64,000 bases of DNA from contig JAFRSU010000072.1 of assembly GCA_017427415.1 (NCBI GenBank), forward strand, positions 62,001 through 126,000, read 5' to 3'. The translations under genes were made by a program, and so were the position numbers. This stretch comes from Lachnospiraceae bacterium (lineage in GTDB: Bacteria; Bacillota; Clostridia; Lachnospirales; Lachnospiraceae). The notes beneath the pieces are model-generated. The model did no database searches, had not been told where the DNA came from, and was given only the letters and a program-made list of their open reading frames with translations. Positions 7,641-16,549 of the stretch are shown here, piece after piece. How positions within the stretch are numbered: the stretch's first letter is position 1; each line of letters starts with the position of its first letter.

Positions 7641-7804
7641 GGTAGCGCTCCATCAATACTTTGATGACAGTCAGGCGGCTGTTAACCTCCGAACCAACCA
7701 TGCATCTTCAAGGCGATACACGATTTCGGCATCTCATCCTTTTGCTTATCTTCATCCATGCCCGACATGTCCGAAAAGCTACTCATAATCAATGCACCTC
7801 TACC
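7641..7804 (-). promoter_or_regulatory. lysine riboswitch (L box)
   Basis: On the minus strand the leader opens with GGTAGAGGTGC (7804 downward). It continues with ATTATGAGTAG, GATGCCGAAA and the P5 arm CTGTCATCAAAG...GATGGAGCGC, and closes with CTACC, which pairs with the opening GGTAG (P1). These match L-box consensus segments (AGAGGNGC, GAGUA, GCCGAA, GUCA...GGAG-GCUA). It precedes dapAB and is followed by the terminator at 7565-7594. Read by eye, not by covariance model. Confidence 0.85.
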
Positions 7805-7815
7805 AAACAATCGTT

Positions 7816-7848
7816 ATGTTAGCACATTGACTTCTTTATGTCAATGTG
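7816..7848 (-). promoter_or_regulatory. promoter of dapAB, overlapping a palindrome
   Basis: -35 TTGACA (7839-7844), 17-nt spacer, -10 TAACAT (7816-7821). CACATTGAC...GTCAATGTG (7823-7848) is a 9-bp inverted repeat over the -35 and spacer, so a protein operator is possible in addition to the riboswitch. Confidence 0.7.
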
Positions 7849-7878
7849 TTTTTCTTAAAATTACAAAATAATACATTT

Positions 7879-7895
7879 GTCCGCAAGTGGCGGAC
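7879..7895 (-). terminator. weak hairpin after deoD
   Basis: GTCCGC-CACTT-GCGGAC on the minus strand, 10 nt after the deoD stop. It is followed by a mixed A/T stretch rather than a clean T-run. Confidence 0.4.
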
Positions 7896-7904
7896 TTATT
7901 CTGT

Positions 7905-8615
7905 TTACGCAAAAGCCTCAAGTGCCACCTTCATCATATCGTTGAAGCCGGTCTGTCGCTCCTCTGCGCTTAAATGTTCGTCCCTGAACAGGTGATCCGA
8001 AGCCGTAAACATACAGAGTGCCTTCTTACCTGCTCTTGCCGCATTCATATAGAAGCAGGCTGCTTCCATCTCACATCCGAGCACACCCATCTTAAGCCAC
8101 TTTTTATTAAAATCGGGATCGTCGGCATAGAAAACATCCGTCGATAAGATATTTCCTACTACAGTCTTTACTCCGAGCCTGTCAGCGGTATCCACTGCTT
8201 TTTTCAGCAGGCCGTAGTCGGCTATAGGAGCATAATGTCCCGGAAGATTAAATGTGTTCACATAGTTAGAATCCGTGCAGGCACCCATGGCTATCACCAG
8301 GTCTCCTAACTTTATGGAGTCGGCATATGCGCCCATGGAACCGATACGGATGATATTGTCCACATCATAGAAATTAAACAGCTCGTATGTGTAGATACCT
8401 ACGGACGGCATTCCCATGCCTCCGCCCATAACGGATATCTTTTTCCCGTTATATGTACCTGTGAATCCGAGCATGTTTCTGACCGTGTTAAAGCATACAG
8501 GATTCTCTAAGAAATTCTCTGCTATAAACTTTGCTCTTAAAGGGTCGCCCGGCATAAGGACCGTTTTTGCGATATCGCCTTCTTTTGCACTGTTGTGCGG
8601 TGTGGGTATACTCAT
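7905..8615 (-). CDS. deoD: purine-nucleoside phosphorylase, DeoD type
   Basis: A 236-residue hexameric-type phosphorylase that cleaves purine (deoxy)nucleosides with phosphate. Seen: STPHN-like start SIPTPHNSAKEGDIA, VLMPGDPLRAKFIAE (phosphate site), GGGMGMPSVGIYTYEL, IRIGSMGA, GCEMEAACFYMNAA (Met-Glu ribose site) and FTASDHLF (catalytic Asp in SDH). Length is typical. The ribosome binding site is odd: AAAGGAG (8641-8647) is 25 nt from the ATG and separated from it by a perfect 6-bp hairpin (8625-8639). Lies 83 bp downstream of the PHP-domain gene. Confidence 0.96.
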   Translation of the reverse strand: MSIPTPHNSAKEGDIAKTVLMPGDPLRAKFIAENFLENPVCFNTVRNMLGFTGTYNGKKISVMGGGMGMPSVGIYTYELFNFYDVDNIIRIGSMGAYADSIKLGDLVIAMGACTDSNYVNTFNLPGHYAPIADYGLLKKAVDTADRLGVKTVVGNILSTDVFYADDPDFNKKWLKMGVLGCEMEAACFYMNAARAGKKALCMFTASDHLFRDEHLSAEERQTGFNDMMKVALEAFA

Positions 8616-8698
8616 TTTCTTTTCTCGGGAAAATCCCGAAGCTCCTTTCTTATTGTTTTTTTCAGCATCATTTAATTACAAGCCGGATATCTTTAAGA

Positions 8699-9508
8699 TC
8701 ATTTAAGTCCCAGATCTTCAAGTTCTACGGGATGTCCGATATTTCTTTCGTCATATAAGAACATCGGGAGCATATTCCTCATATCGGGTGTGATGACCTT
8801 CCTGTCCTCGGGGATAAGTGCTTTAAAGCCCTTTCCCGACTTTACTCTCTTTACATAATCCGATATGTCGTTTATCGGCTCCTCAAAGAACATGCCCATA
8901 GGGGTAAGCTCTACGTTTTTCACATCATGTATGTCGCTTCCGGCAGTCATGATGATATTCCTGTCCTTTAGGAAATTATAAGCAAAAGCATCCTGGTATA
9001 TAGGATTTCCGAAATTACATGCTTCCATGGCATGGCACTGGAGCGGATGAAGATTGACCTTCTGGATATAAGGCCGCTCTCTGAACGGATGTGCTCCTAC
9101 TACCAGTCCTCCTGCCTCATCTATGATCTTAAACAGCTCATCATGCGGGCAGTCCCTTACCTCGGGATGTGCTTTAAGCCAGGCCTTATCAAGACCGTAT
9201 ATCAGGTACTCATCCACCAGTCTGTTGGCTTCCCAGCCGAAAAATACTTTTAGTCCCTGCTTATCTCCTTCGGCTTTTGCCAGCTCATATCCCTTACAGA
9301 ATTCCTCTACGAAATCCTCCCAGGGAAGGCTTCTGTCGATCCTTGTATTACCATGATAAAAATGGTCGGTTATTATAATACCGTCGTATCCCTGCTCGAT
9401 AAATGCTGATATGTACTCTTCGGCATGTGTCTTTCCACATGCACTGCCTTCATATGTATGCATATGGACCTCGTACTTATAGGGATAGCCCTCTACCTTT
9501 AATGACAT
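8699..9508 (-). CDS. PHP-domain metal-dependent hydrolase
   Basis: A 269-residue stand-alone PHP (polymerase and histidinol phosphatase) protein. Metal-ligand motifs are visible: EVHMHTYEGSACG near residue 13, IIITDHFYHG near 45, FFGWEANR near 90, VVGAHPFRER near 135 and MTAGSDIHDVKNV near 200. PHP proteins hydrolyse phosphoesters such as histidinol phosphate or nucleotides; the substrate is not evident. Two perfect hairpins (9527-9541 and 9543-9558) lie in the upstream gap, followed by a GGGAG ribosome site. Confidence 0.85.
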   Translation of the reverse strand: MSLKVEGYPYKYEVHMHTYEGSACGKTHAEEYISAFIEQGYDGIIITDHFYHGNTRIDRSLPWEDFVEEFCKGYELAKAEGDKQGLKVFFGWEANRLVDEYLIYGLDKAWLKAHPEVRDCPHDELFKIIDEAGGLVVGAHPFRERPYIQKVNLHPLQCHAMEACNFGNPIYQDAFAYNFLKDRNIIMTAGSDIHDVKNVELTPMGMFFEEPINDISDYVKRVKSGKGFKALIPEDRKVITPDMRNMLPMFLYDERNIGHPVELEDLGLK

Positions 9509-9526
9509 TTCATTCTCCCTTCCGGG

Positions 9527-9558
9527 CGGTTTTTACCGCCTGTGCTGTCATCTGACAG
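9527..9558. repeat. two adjacent hairpins upstream of the PHP gene
   Basis: GGCGGT-TTT-ACCGCC (9527-9541) and GCTGTCA-TC-TGACAGC (9543-9558). They lie in the 90-bp gap between the DUF3810 gene and the PHP gene. No clear T-run follows on the minus strand. Role unknown. Confidence 0.5.
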
Positions 9559-9598
9559 CCAAATATATTTTAACAAAAGAGTCATGCACATTCAAGCA

Positions 9599-10708
9599 TT
9601 AATTCTGCTCTTTCCTGTTTTTTCTCCATTCCGCAAGAAGCAGGTCGACCATTCTCCCGTAACTCTTCGTACCGTCTTCAACATTGTTCATCTTAAGATA
9701 AGTGTTATTCATCTTCTCACCGGCCGTACTTAATGGAGTGTCCTTAAACTGTGCCCAGTATTCCGAGTTCTCCTTCAGATCGAGATTTACACCTTCCGAA
9801 TACATAGAACGCACCTCGCTGTATCTGTCCTTGTCCGCGGAATACAGCTGGTTACCTGCATGTATCAACGCCATCATATATCCGCTGTACTTAAGTTCCG
9901 TGCAATCGGACCCTACACAAGCCAGATATCCTATAAAATTAGCCTCATCCTCTCTCATAAAGCCCCGCAAGTGGCTTAGTTCATGGCACAGTACCGCACC
10001 CCGCGAGTAATCCGGGATATCGACATTTATGTTAGCTTCCACCGTCCACGGGAAGTACACGCCCGTAATATTAAACTCCGAAAGTGCCCTTGAGAAAAGC
10101 ACCGGTTTTGCATACGGATAGTATCCTTTAAGTACATCATATTCTTCGGAGAGCTTCCGCATAGCCTTTCTTGCTTCATCTGCACGCTCCCTGTCGGAAA
10201 GTGCCGATGTAAAGGTCTTACCTTCTTCTATGTTCAGCTCTTTTCGTGCCGCATTTGTTTTTTCCGCAAGCTCCATACACAGCTCATAAAGCTCATCCAC
10301 GGATGATTTTTTAACCTCAAGGCCACTGAAGGCCGCAAACTCATATCTGTAATAATTGGTCCCGGCACCGATCATAAACCATAAGAATACCACTCCGCCG
10401 GCCATAAGAAGATATCTGATACAGCTTATAAGAGTTGCTGCCCTGTTTTTCCTTTTTATGACCAGTATGAGAGTGACTACGGGGAATGCTGCCACACAAA
10501 GGCAGAATATGATAAGCAGCCATTCTCCCACGGAAAACGGAAGCAGTCCGCTGATAAATGAAAATGCCGTCCCGTATACCCTGTAGATACCTCTTGCAAA
10601 CACATACTCAGCTATATCCTTGTTATTTCTTACCAGCAAAAGTATGATAAGGCCTAAAGGCCAGCATATCAGTATCAGGTTTCTTTTCTGCTTTAATATT
10701 TCCTTCAT
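9599..10708 (-). CDS. DUF3810 family membrane protein with zinc-protease-like motif
   Basis: A 369-residue protein with three N-terminal membrane segments (about 12-30, 55-80 and 90-115) and a large soluble region. The motif VLCHELSHLRGFMREDEANFIGYLA is a HExxH-type zinc motif with downstream Glu, as in the DUF3810 family. The family is uncharacterised; a metalloprotease activity is inference from the motif. The C-terminus has a YGRMVDLLLAEW helix. It is transcribed in the same direction as the neighbouring chemoreceptor and PHP genes; no strong promoter was found in its short upstream gap. Confidence 0.75.
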   Translation of the reverse strand: MKEILKQKRNLILICWPLGLIILLLVRNNKDIAEYVFARGIYRVYGTAFSFISGLLPFSVGEWLLIIFCLCVAAFPVVTLILVIKRKNRAATLISCIRYLLMAGGVVFLWFMIGAGTNYYRYEFAAFSGLEVKKSSVDELYELCMELAEKTNAARKELNIEEGKTFTSALSDRERADEARKAMRKLSEEYDVLKGYYPYAKPVLFSRALSEFNITGVYFPWTVEANINVDIPDYSRGAVLCHELSHLRGFMREDEANFIGYLACVGSDCTELKYSGYMMALIHAGNQLYSADKDRYSEVRSMYSEGVNLDLKENSEYWAQFKDTPLSTAGEKMNNTYLKMNNVEDGTKSYGRMVDLLLAEWRKNRKEQN

Positions 10709-10753
10709 CCTGTTCCTATAAGCCCCACATTTAATATAGTACGTTTAAAGATT

Positions 10754-10777
10754 ATAGGAGGGGCTGTCCCCTCCTAT
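10754..10777 (-). terminator. hairpin after the chemoreceptor gene
   Basis: Perfect 10-bp stem ATAGGAGGGG/CCCCTCCTAT with a 4-nt loop, 8 nt after the chemoreceptor stop. The following minus-strand sequence AATCTTTAAACG is only moderately T-rich. Confidence 0.6.
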
Positions 10778-10785
10778 ATATTTTG

Positions 10786-12990
10786 TCAGATCCTGAATAC
10801 ACTGACTTCACTCTTTAATTCATCCATGCTCTTTCCGAGCATAGCCGCAGTTACATCAAGATTGCGGATATCTTTTTTAAGCTGCTGCAGCACTACCTTG
10901 ACATTTTCCGCATTTTCGATGGACTTTCCGATGATCTCTGAGATATCGCCTACAGCACCTACAGCTTCCTCTCTTCTGGAATCAGCCGCCTCTGTAGCCT
11001 GATCGATATTAAGCAGCTCCGCATTCAGGTTATCCATGGACTGCTTCATATTGTCAAATATCTTAACGGACCTGTTTACAAGCTCAAACTGCTCATCCAC
11101 TATGCTTCTGGCTGCATCCACGCTTTCCGCGCTGGTGCCGGTCTGTACATTTATACCGTCCACGAGTTTTTGGATTTCTCCGGCTGATTTGGCCGACTCC
11201 GTCGCAAGATTTCTGATCTCCTCAGCTACTACGGCAAAGCCCCTGCCTGCTTCTCCGGCTCTTGCTGCTTCTATAGATGCGTTAAGGGAGAGCAGATGTG
11301 TCTGTGAAGATATGTTCTTTATGACATTTACGAAATCATTTATCTTACTTGTCTCTTCCACCAAAGCCGTAACGGAATCCTTAACGGAATCCGTGGCATC
11401 GGTCGTATCCTTTGCCTTTTCGCCGAGGAATCCTACGAGTCTTACGCCCTCATTGATCATGTTATTCGTATCTGCTATGATCTCCTTGATTATGCCGATC
11501 TGTTTTGATACATTTTTGATCTCGTCAGACAGACGCTCGGTCGTATCCACACATTCATCGGCATATTTTCTCTGGCGTTCCATGCCTTCGGACATTTCCT
11601 CTACCGCTCTGGAGATATTTGACGATCTGTCGCTTACCGTTTTTGAAACACTCTGTACGTCCTTAGCCGACGCTGACAGTTCTTCAGCCGCTAAGTCTAC
11701 CTTTGATACCAGATTCTTTGTGTTATAGATCATCTCCGTAGTGGCACCGGCCAAGTCCTTAAACTCGTCATGTCCGCCCACTTTGACCTTTACGGTGAGG
11801 TCTCCTTCAGCCACTTTTCCGAGGCTCTTGGACATATTTTTAACATTTTTCTGTATGTTGCTTGAGATAAGGAATGCTATCACGAGCACAACAGCAACGG
11901 CGATCAGCAGTAACACGATCGCAAGTGTCCTGATCGATGAAGCCTCTTCGGTTATGACCGCAACGGGTACCATCGCGCAGATAACCACGCCGCCGTCCTC
12001 ACATTTCGAATAAAACAGCAGACATTCCTCGTCGGCGTACTCCACCTCTTTTGTGCCAAACATCTCTTCGCTGTTTAAGAGCTCTTTATAATAATCACGT
12101 CCGGCAAATACGTTCCTTCCGTCATCATTAAGATAATCGCCGTTCCTGTGGATTATCTCCCTGCCGTTCATGGTAATGATACCGGTTATGGTACCATCCC
12201 CTAAGTCGAGACCGTCTATGAACTCCTGCAGCTTTCCCTTAGAAACGTCTATGATAACAGCTGCTTCACCTGTCGGGTTTAGCGCCTGGTAGCTGAAAAG
12301 ATATGCATCTTCCCCATTCGTATCAAGCCCCAGCTTTTCATCTATCACCGTATGCATATCGGTCCAGTTGCTGATATCTCCCACAGAATCGGTCTTTTCG
12401 ACAGAATCATAGTATTCGTCATAAATACCGTCGGTGTTATTGCCTTTTGATGTGATATTTTTATATTGAGATTTAAGGATGATAAACAGATTGCTTATAT
12501 ACTGGTTAACCTTCTGGCTTGCAGTGATATTGGTCTTAAGCATACGTATAACTCTGGTTTTTTCCACAGAATTGGAATCGTATGCTCCTTTTGCAAGGTT
12601 ATTCAGTTCGAGAAGCCCGACGTATTTCGAGACCTCTGTCCGCATGAAGTGAGTGATCATCTCCATCTGTGAACCGGTCATTCTCACGGTTTCCAACGTG
12701 GACTTTTCAAAGCGGTCCCTCATACCCTGCTTTGCTTTTGAATACGAGGCAAGGCCTATCACGATTATAAATACTATAGGGATAAGAAAGCCTATAAGGA
12801 TCTTATATCTTATACCGAAACGGTAATCCCTTTTCCCGATAATAACATCCCACAGATCCACGATCTTATCTTTAAGAAATACAAAGAATTCTACAATTTT
12901 ATCCTTTAAAAATACGAAGAAGCTGCCGATTTTTTTGAGTATCGCAAGCACTTTTCCATCGGACAAATCCGCTTTTTTCTTCTTTCCCAC
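10786..12990 (-). CDS. methyl-accepting chemotaxis protein
   Basis: A membrane chemoreceptor. Order: basic N-terminus, TM1 ([20 protein letters not shown]), a ~270-residue extracytoplasmic sensor of dCache appearance ([22 protein letters not shown]), TM2 ([20 protein letters not shown]), HAMP, and a cytoplasmic signalling coiled coil. The coiled coil has the hairpin tip [20 protein letters not shown]. The start is probably GTG 12990, with GGGGGTG 5 nt upstream. The in-frame ATG at 13026 has no ribosome site and lies about at the predicted transcription start. Before TM1 an 11-residue unit [10 protein letters not shown](E/D) is duplicated in tandem. Ligand unknown. No other chemotaxis genes are in the window. 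Confidence 0.93.
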   Translation of the reverse strand: MGKKKKADLSDGKVLAILKKIGSFFVFLKDKIVEFFVFLKDKIVDLWDVIIGKRDYRFGIRYKILIGFLIPIVFIIVIGLASYSKAKQGMRDRFEKSTLETVRMTGSQMEMITHFMRTEVSKYVGLLELNNLAKGAYDSNSVEKTRVIRMLKTNITASQKVNQYISNLFIILKSQYKNITSKGNNTDGIYDEYYDSVEKTDSVGDISNWTDMHTVIDEKLGLDTNGEDAYLFSYQALNPTGEAAVIIDVSKGKLQEFIDGLDLGDGTITGIITMNGREIIHRNGDYLNDDGRNVFAGRDYYKELLNSEEMFGTKEVEYADEECLLFYSKCEDGGVVICAMVPVAVITEEASSIRTLAIVLLLIAVAVVLVIAFLISSNIQKNVKNMSKSLGKVAEGDLTVKVKVGGHDEFKDLAGATTEMIYNTKNLVSKVDLAAEELSASAKDVQSVSKTVSDRSSNISRAVEEMSEGMERQRKYADECVDTTERLSDEIKNVSKQIGIIKEIIADTNNMINEGVRLVGFLGEKAKDTTDATDSVKDSVTALVEETSKINDFVNVIKNISSQTHLLSLNASIEAARAGEAGRGFAVVAEEIRNLATESAKSAGEIQKLVDGINVQTGTSAESVDAARSIVDEQFELVNRSVKIFDNMKQSMDNLNAELLNIDQATEAADSRREEAVGAVGDISEIIGKSIENAENVKVVLQQLKKDIRNLDVTAAMLGKSMDELKSEVSVFRI

Positions 12991-13033
12991 AGCTTCACCC
13001 CCATTTAGATCATTGTCATTCCCCATTTTTTAA

Positions 13034-13062
13034 ATCATATAAAAAATATACGGATTTGTCAA
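13034..13062 (-). promoter_or_regulatory. promoter of the chemoreceptor gene
   Basis: -35 TTGACA (13057-13062), 17-nt spacer, -10 TATGAT (13034-13039). Transcription would start near 13027, which favours the GTG start at 12990 over the ATG at 13026. Confidence 0.7.
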
Positions 13063-13067
13063 GAAAA

Positions 13068-13102
13068 AAGCGGGGGTACGGAAATAATCCGTACCCCCGC
13101 TT
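13068..13102 (-). terminator. terminator of glyA
   Basis: Perfect 15-bp stem (13068-13082 with 13088-13102) followed on the minus strand by TTTTTTC. It is placed directly before the chemoreceptor promoter. Confidence 0.9.
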
Positions 13103-13138
13103 GGAGTCGTTAATTATATATGATACCTGCCCCTAAAA

Positions 13139-14383
13139 TTATTTTGAATAAAGAGGATAAGCATCAGTAAGCATCTTAACAAGTGAAAGTGCTCTTGAAT
13201 GATCTCCGTCGGGATTTGATACGCAGATATCGATAGCTTCTGCTATGATCTTCATATCGGCTTCCTTCATGCCTCTTGATGTAACAGCGGGAGTACCGAG
13301 ACGGATACCGCTTGTAACGAAAGGAGACTGAGGATCATTGGGAACCGCATTCTTGTTACATGTGATGTTAACTGCATCAAGAAGGTGCTCTGCATCCTTA
13401 CCTGTGATGTTCTTATTCTGAAGGTCAACAAGCATAAGGTGGTTGTCGGTACCGCCTGATACAAGGTTGAAGCCGCGTGCTACAAGCTCTTCTGCCAGTA
13501 CCTTTGCATTCTTTACCAACTGACCTACATACTCCTTATATTCAGGAGAAAGAGCCTCTTTAAAGCAGATAGCCTTTGCAGCTATAACATGCTCTAAAGG
13601 ACCGCCCTGCATACCGGGGAACACTGCCTTATTGAGCTTATGCTCTGTAGCAAACTCTTCGCTTGAAAGGATAAGTCCGCCACGAGGTCCGCGGAGTGTC
13701 TTATGAACTGTAGCTGTAGTAACATGTGCGTAAGGGATAGGGCTCATATGATATCCTGTAGCAACAAGACCTGCTATATGAGCGATATCAGCCATAAGGT
13801 AAGCGCCTACCTTATCGGCGATCTCTCTGAAACGCTTGAAATCGATAGCACGTGCATATGCCGAAGCACCGCAGATGATAAGCTTGGGCTTGCACTCTAA
13901 AGCAATCTTCTCTATCTCGTCATAATCAAGATAGCCTTCTGCATTTATACCGTAAGGTACACAATTATATACATTACCGGAAATATTAGCGGGGCTTCCG
14001 TGTGAAAGATGTCCGCCGCATGCAAGACTCATACCCATGAATGTGTCTCCGGGCTGAAGTAATGCATTCTGTACAGCCTGGTTGGCCTGGCTGCCCGAAT
14101 GAGGCTGAACATTTGCATATGTGCAGCCGAAAAGCTTCTTTGCTCTCTCGATCGCAAGTGTCTCAACCTTATCTACAAACTCACATCCGCCATAATAACG
14201 GTGTCCGGGATAACCTTCAGCATACTTGTTGGTAAGGGGGCTTCCCATAGCAGCCATAACGGCCTTGCTTACAAAGTTCTCGGAAGCGATCAACTCAATA
14301 TGTGAGTCCTGACGCTGGATTTCTTCAGATATGGCAGTCGCGATTTCTTTATCTTCAACCAATATTTCCTCAAATGAATACAT
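13139..14383 (-). CDS. glyA: serine hydroxymethyltransferase
   Basis: A 414-residue PLP enzyme that interconverts serine and glycine with transfer of the one-carbon unit to tetrahydrofolate. Seen: [40 protein letters not shown], the PLP lysine motif [15 protein letters not shown], and [12 protein letters not shown] near the C-terminus. Full length. AGAAAGGA lies before the ATG. It has its own promoter (14423-14451) and a strong terminator, so it is monocistronic. Confidence 0.98.
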   Translation of the reverse strand: MYSFEEILVEDKEIATAISEEIQRQDSHIELIASENFVSKAVMAAMGSPLTNKYAEGYPGHRYYGGCEFVDKVETLAIERAKKLFGCTYANVQPHSGSQANQAVQNALLQPGDTFMGMSLACGGHLSHGSPANISGNVYNCVPYGINAEGYLDYDEIEKIALECKPKLIICGASAYARAIDFKRFREIADKVGAYLMADIAHIAGLVATGYHMSPIPYAHVTTATVHKTLRGPRGGLILSSEEFATEHKLNKAVFPGMQGGPLEHVIAAKAICFKEALSPEYKEYVGQLVKNAKVLAEELVARGFNLVSGGTDNHLMLVDLQNKNITGKDAEHLLDAVNITCNKNAVPNDPQSPFVTSGIRLGTPAVTSRGMKEADMKIIAEAIDICVSNPDGDHSRALSLVKMLTDAYPLYSK

Positions 14384-14422
14384 AATGTTAATCCTTTCTT
14401 TTTTTGAAATAAAACCTCATAC

Positions 14423-14451
14423 ATTATATTCTTATCTTATAAAAAGTGCAA
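14423..14451 (-). promoter_or_regulatory. promoter of glyA
   Basis: -35 TTGCAC (14446-14451), 17-nt spacer, -10 TATAAT (14423-14428). It lies in the 76-bp gap between glyA and the last gene of the DUF5717 cluster. Confidence 0.7.
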
Positions 14452-14459
14452 GTAGAAAA

Positions 14460-15605
14460 TTAAATATTTTTGAGCAGCCCCGCATACTCAGGATACTTCT
14501 TTTTAAATGCCTTGATATCCGATATCATGCCGTCTTTCTGCTTCTGGTTAAAATCAAGCTGGGCCTTTAATTTTCTGTGTCTTTCCGTTAGTACTTCTTC
14601 AAATTCTTTAAGTGCCCTTTGGTCAGTCAGAAGCTCAGCCTGATGCGGCCACATATTAGGAAGCTTAAAGCCCGCCTTTAAAAGCAGTGCCGCCAAGGAC
14701 TCCTGGGATGCCGTAAGAAGATCCGTATTCTTTTTATACTTCTTTTCTTCCTCTTTTTCCCTCTTATATCCCTGCCAGATATATGCAAGCTCCTGATGAC
14801 TGTTGCAGCCGTATTTCTCGTAAGTATAATCAAGGGCATTAAGCGTATTTACATATTTTATCTTTACGCTGTTGAGCAGGTCCACCGCCCTTCCGGTAAG
14901 CTTCTCGTTTTTCCTTACGGTATCGTCACAGTTTTTGACCGTTACTACAAAATAGGCAGTATAGATACATGCTATCGCCGTCATTACCATAAACGGCAGG
15001 AGCATGCTTTTTCCGGTGCTGTTTCCCACCACAAACAGAACTATGCTGATAATGACCAGTAACGCTATGCAAAAGCACGAAAACTTTATCAGGAATTTCT
15101 TTTTCTTTACCGCCTCATCTTTTTCGTAGGCAACAGAACCTTTTTCTCCCTCTAACTGGCGCATGTCGTTTTTTACGAGCATGAGATACCGTTCCTGTTC
15201 CTCCATGATCTTCAGCTTTTCGGGGATCTCATCGGCATACATTTCCATTTTTTTATATTTTTCATCCGATATGATCTTATTGCCTTCAAGGTAGTGCTGG
15301 CGCTGCCTCTCAAATCCTTCTATGCTTCCCGCAAGGTCAATGATCCCGGTACGCATCTCCTTGGGCAGGGTCTCAAATACCCTGATATCACTTAAGTGCT
15401 TCTCGATCTCATTATACTCATGTATGGTCTCGTTATGGATCCTGTCGGCATTTTTCAGCTGTTCCTGAAGACGGTCCAGTATTTCATCGACATCGTTTTC
15501 GGCAGCTTCTCTTGTACTTTTTCTTAATGCCTCATCTACCGTCATCCACTGCCCGGAGGTTTCGCGAGTTTCTTTCTTTTTAGATTTTTTTCCGAATAAT
15601 CCCAC
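14460..15605 (-). CDS. coiled-coil protein with a two-helix membrane hairpin
   Basis: Not a family I recognise. 381 residues: a Lys-rich start (MGLFGKKSKKKE), a long charged coiled coil to about residue 165, then two adjacent hydrophobic segments (about 172-193, CFCIALLVIISIVLFVV, and 200-222, LLPFMVMTAIACIYTAYFVV). A second coiled-coil region runs to the end. The predicted topology puts both coiled coils on the same, probably cytoplasmic, side. The start is GTG at 15605 with GGAGGT 4 nt upstream. It is the last gene of the four-gene cluster that begins with the DUF5717 gene, with an 80-bp gap before it. Confidence 0.65.
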   Translation of the reverse strand: MGLFGKKSKKKETRETSGQWMTVDEALRKSTREAAENDVDEILDRLQEQLKNADRIHNETIHEYNEIEKHLSDIRVFETLPKEMRTGIIDLAGSIEGFERQRQHYLEGNKIISDEKYKKMEMYADEIPEKLKIMEEQERYLMLVKNDMRQLEGEKGSVAYEKDEAVKKKKFLIKFSCFCIALLVIISIVLFVVGNSTGKSMLLPFMVMTAIACIYTAYFVVTVKNCDDTVRKNEKLTGRAVDLLNSVKIKYVNTLNALDYTYEKYGCNSHQELAYIWQGYKREKEEEKKYKKNTDLLTASQESLAALLLKAGFKLPNMWPHQAELLTDQRALKEFEEVLTERHRKLKAQLDFNQKQKDGMISDIKAFKKKYPEYAGLLKNI

Positions 15606-15685
15606 TGTTACCTCCTTTCATACTCTTAATGTAAGTCAGGTTCCTATTTACGGCTGCCCAAATCACTCATAAACCTTCAAAACTA

Positions 15686-16537
15686 TTAATCGTAGAGTCC
15701 TTCTTCGTTTTCCTTCCTGTATACCAGCTTCAGTCTGTCTATGATCTCACCCGAGAGTCTCTTTTCCTCGGAATATCTTCCCTGCTGCCAGAGCACCTTC
15801 ATTCTGTTTATCTCATTGTAGTTTGTGCTCTGTTCAAAATCTTCACCCACGGAATGCATCGTATTTTCTATCTCCGTATAGGTCCTAACATCCACTTCAA
15901 GTCTTTTGACTTCATCCGCAAATCCGCTGTTGTTCTTGGCAAGCTTCAGCACATACAGATAGGATTTTAAGGATTCGGTGTTCGAATTGCTCTCGTATGC
16001 ATCCAAAAACAGCCTTGCCGCTTCATCAAAATCCCCTCTTCTGAGTTCAAATATGGCCAGATTGTGCATGATATCGCCCCTGCATTTTTCTGATATCTCG
16101 TCCTGGGCGGGATTAGCCAGGATATTCCTGTATTCGGATGCGGCCTCGCCGAGTTTTCCCTGCTCCATCTGTCTGTCGGCCCTCTTTTTTCTTCTCTCTA
16201 AGCCGCTCATCTTTGACAGTTCTTCTATTTCCGCTTCTATTTTGGAAAGCTCGTTTTCATCATAAAAGCTGCAGCTGTTAAATACAGCCATAAGCTTTTC
16301 CTTTAGCGAAGCCCTGGAATTGATCAATCGTTCCAACAGTTCTCCGCGCTCCGGCAGTCCCAGATCTTTGCCGATATAAGCTGCCATGTTCCTGTCCACG
16401 GCACCCGAATCCACAAGGTCGAGGTTCTGCCTTAAGCAATAGCATAATTCTTCGATGGTATCGGCATATATCCCTGCTGTACTTACTATAAGGGGAGACT
16501 CTGCCTTTTTACCCGCACATAATATTACTTTACCCAT
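15686..16537 (-). CDS. helical-repeat (TPR-like) protein in the DUF5716/DUF5717 cluster
   Basis: 283 residues, cytosolic. The N-terminal ~90 residues start MGKVILCAGKKAESPL. A Lys/Glu-rich helix follows, then TPR-like helix pairs (KLGEAASEYRNIL, MHNLAIFELRRGDFDEAARLFLDAYE). The C-terminal helix ends VLWQQGRYSEEKRLSGEIIDRLK. AAGGAG lies 7 nt before the ATG. It starts 12 bp after the DUF5716 gene. A scaffold or adaptor role is inferred from the TPR-like repeats; no catalytic motif is visible. Confidence 0.7.
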   Translation of the reverse strand: MGKVILCAGKKAESPLIVSTAGIYADTIEELCYCLRQNLDLVDSGAVDRNMAAYIGKDLGLPERGELLERLINSRASLKEKLMAVFNSCSFYDENELSKIEAEIEELSKMSGLERRKKRADRQMEQGKLGEAASEYRNILANPAQDEISEKCRGDIMHNLAIFELRRGDFDEAARLFLDAYESNSNTESLKSYLYVLKLAKNNSGFADEVKRLEVDVRTYTEIENTMHSVGEDFEQSTNYNEINRMKVLWQQGRYSEEKRLSGEIIDRLKLVYRKENEEGLYD

Positions 16538-16549
16538 AAAATGAGCTCC

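Noticed and set aside
11036..11728. 230-codon plus-strand open frame inside the chemoreceptor gene
   Set aside because: Antisense shadow of a coiled-coil coding region, Ser/Thr-rich by codon complementarity, no start signals.
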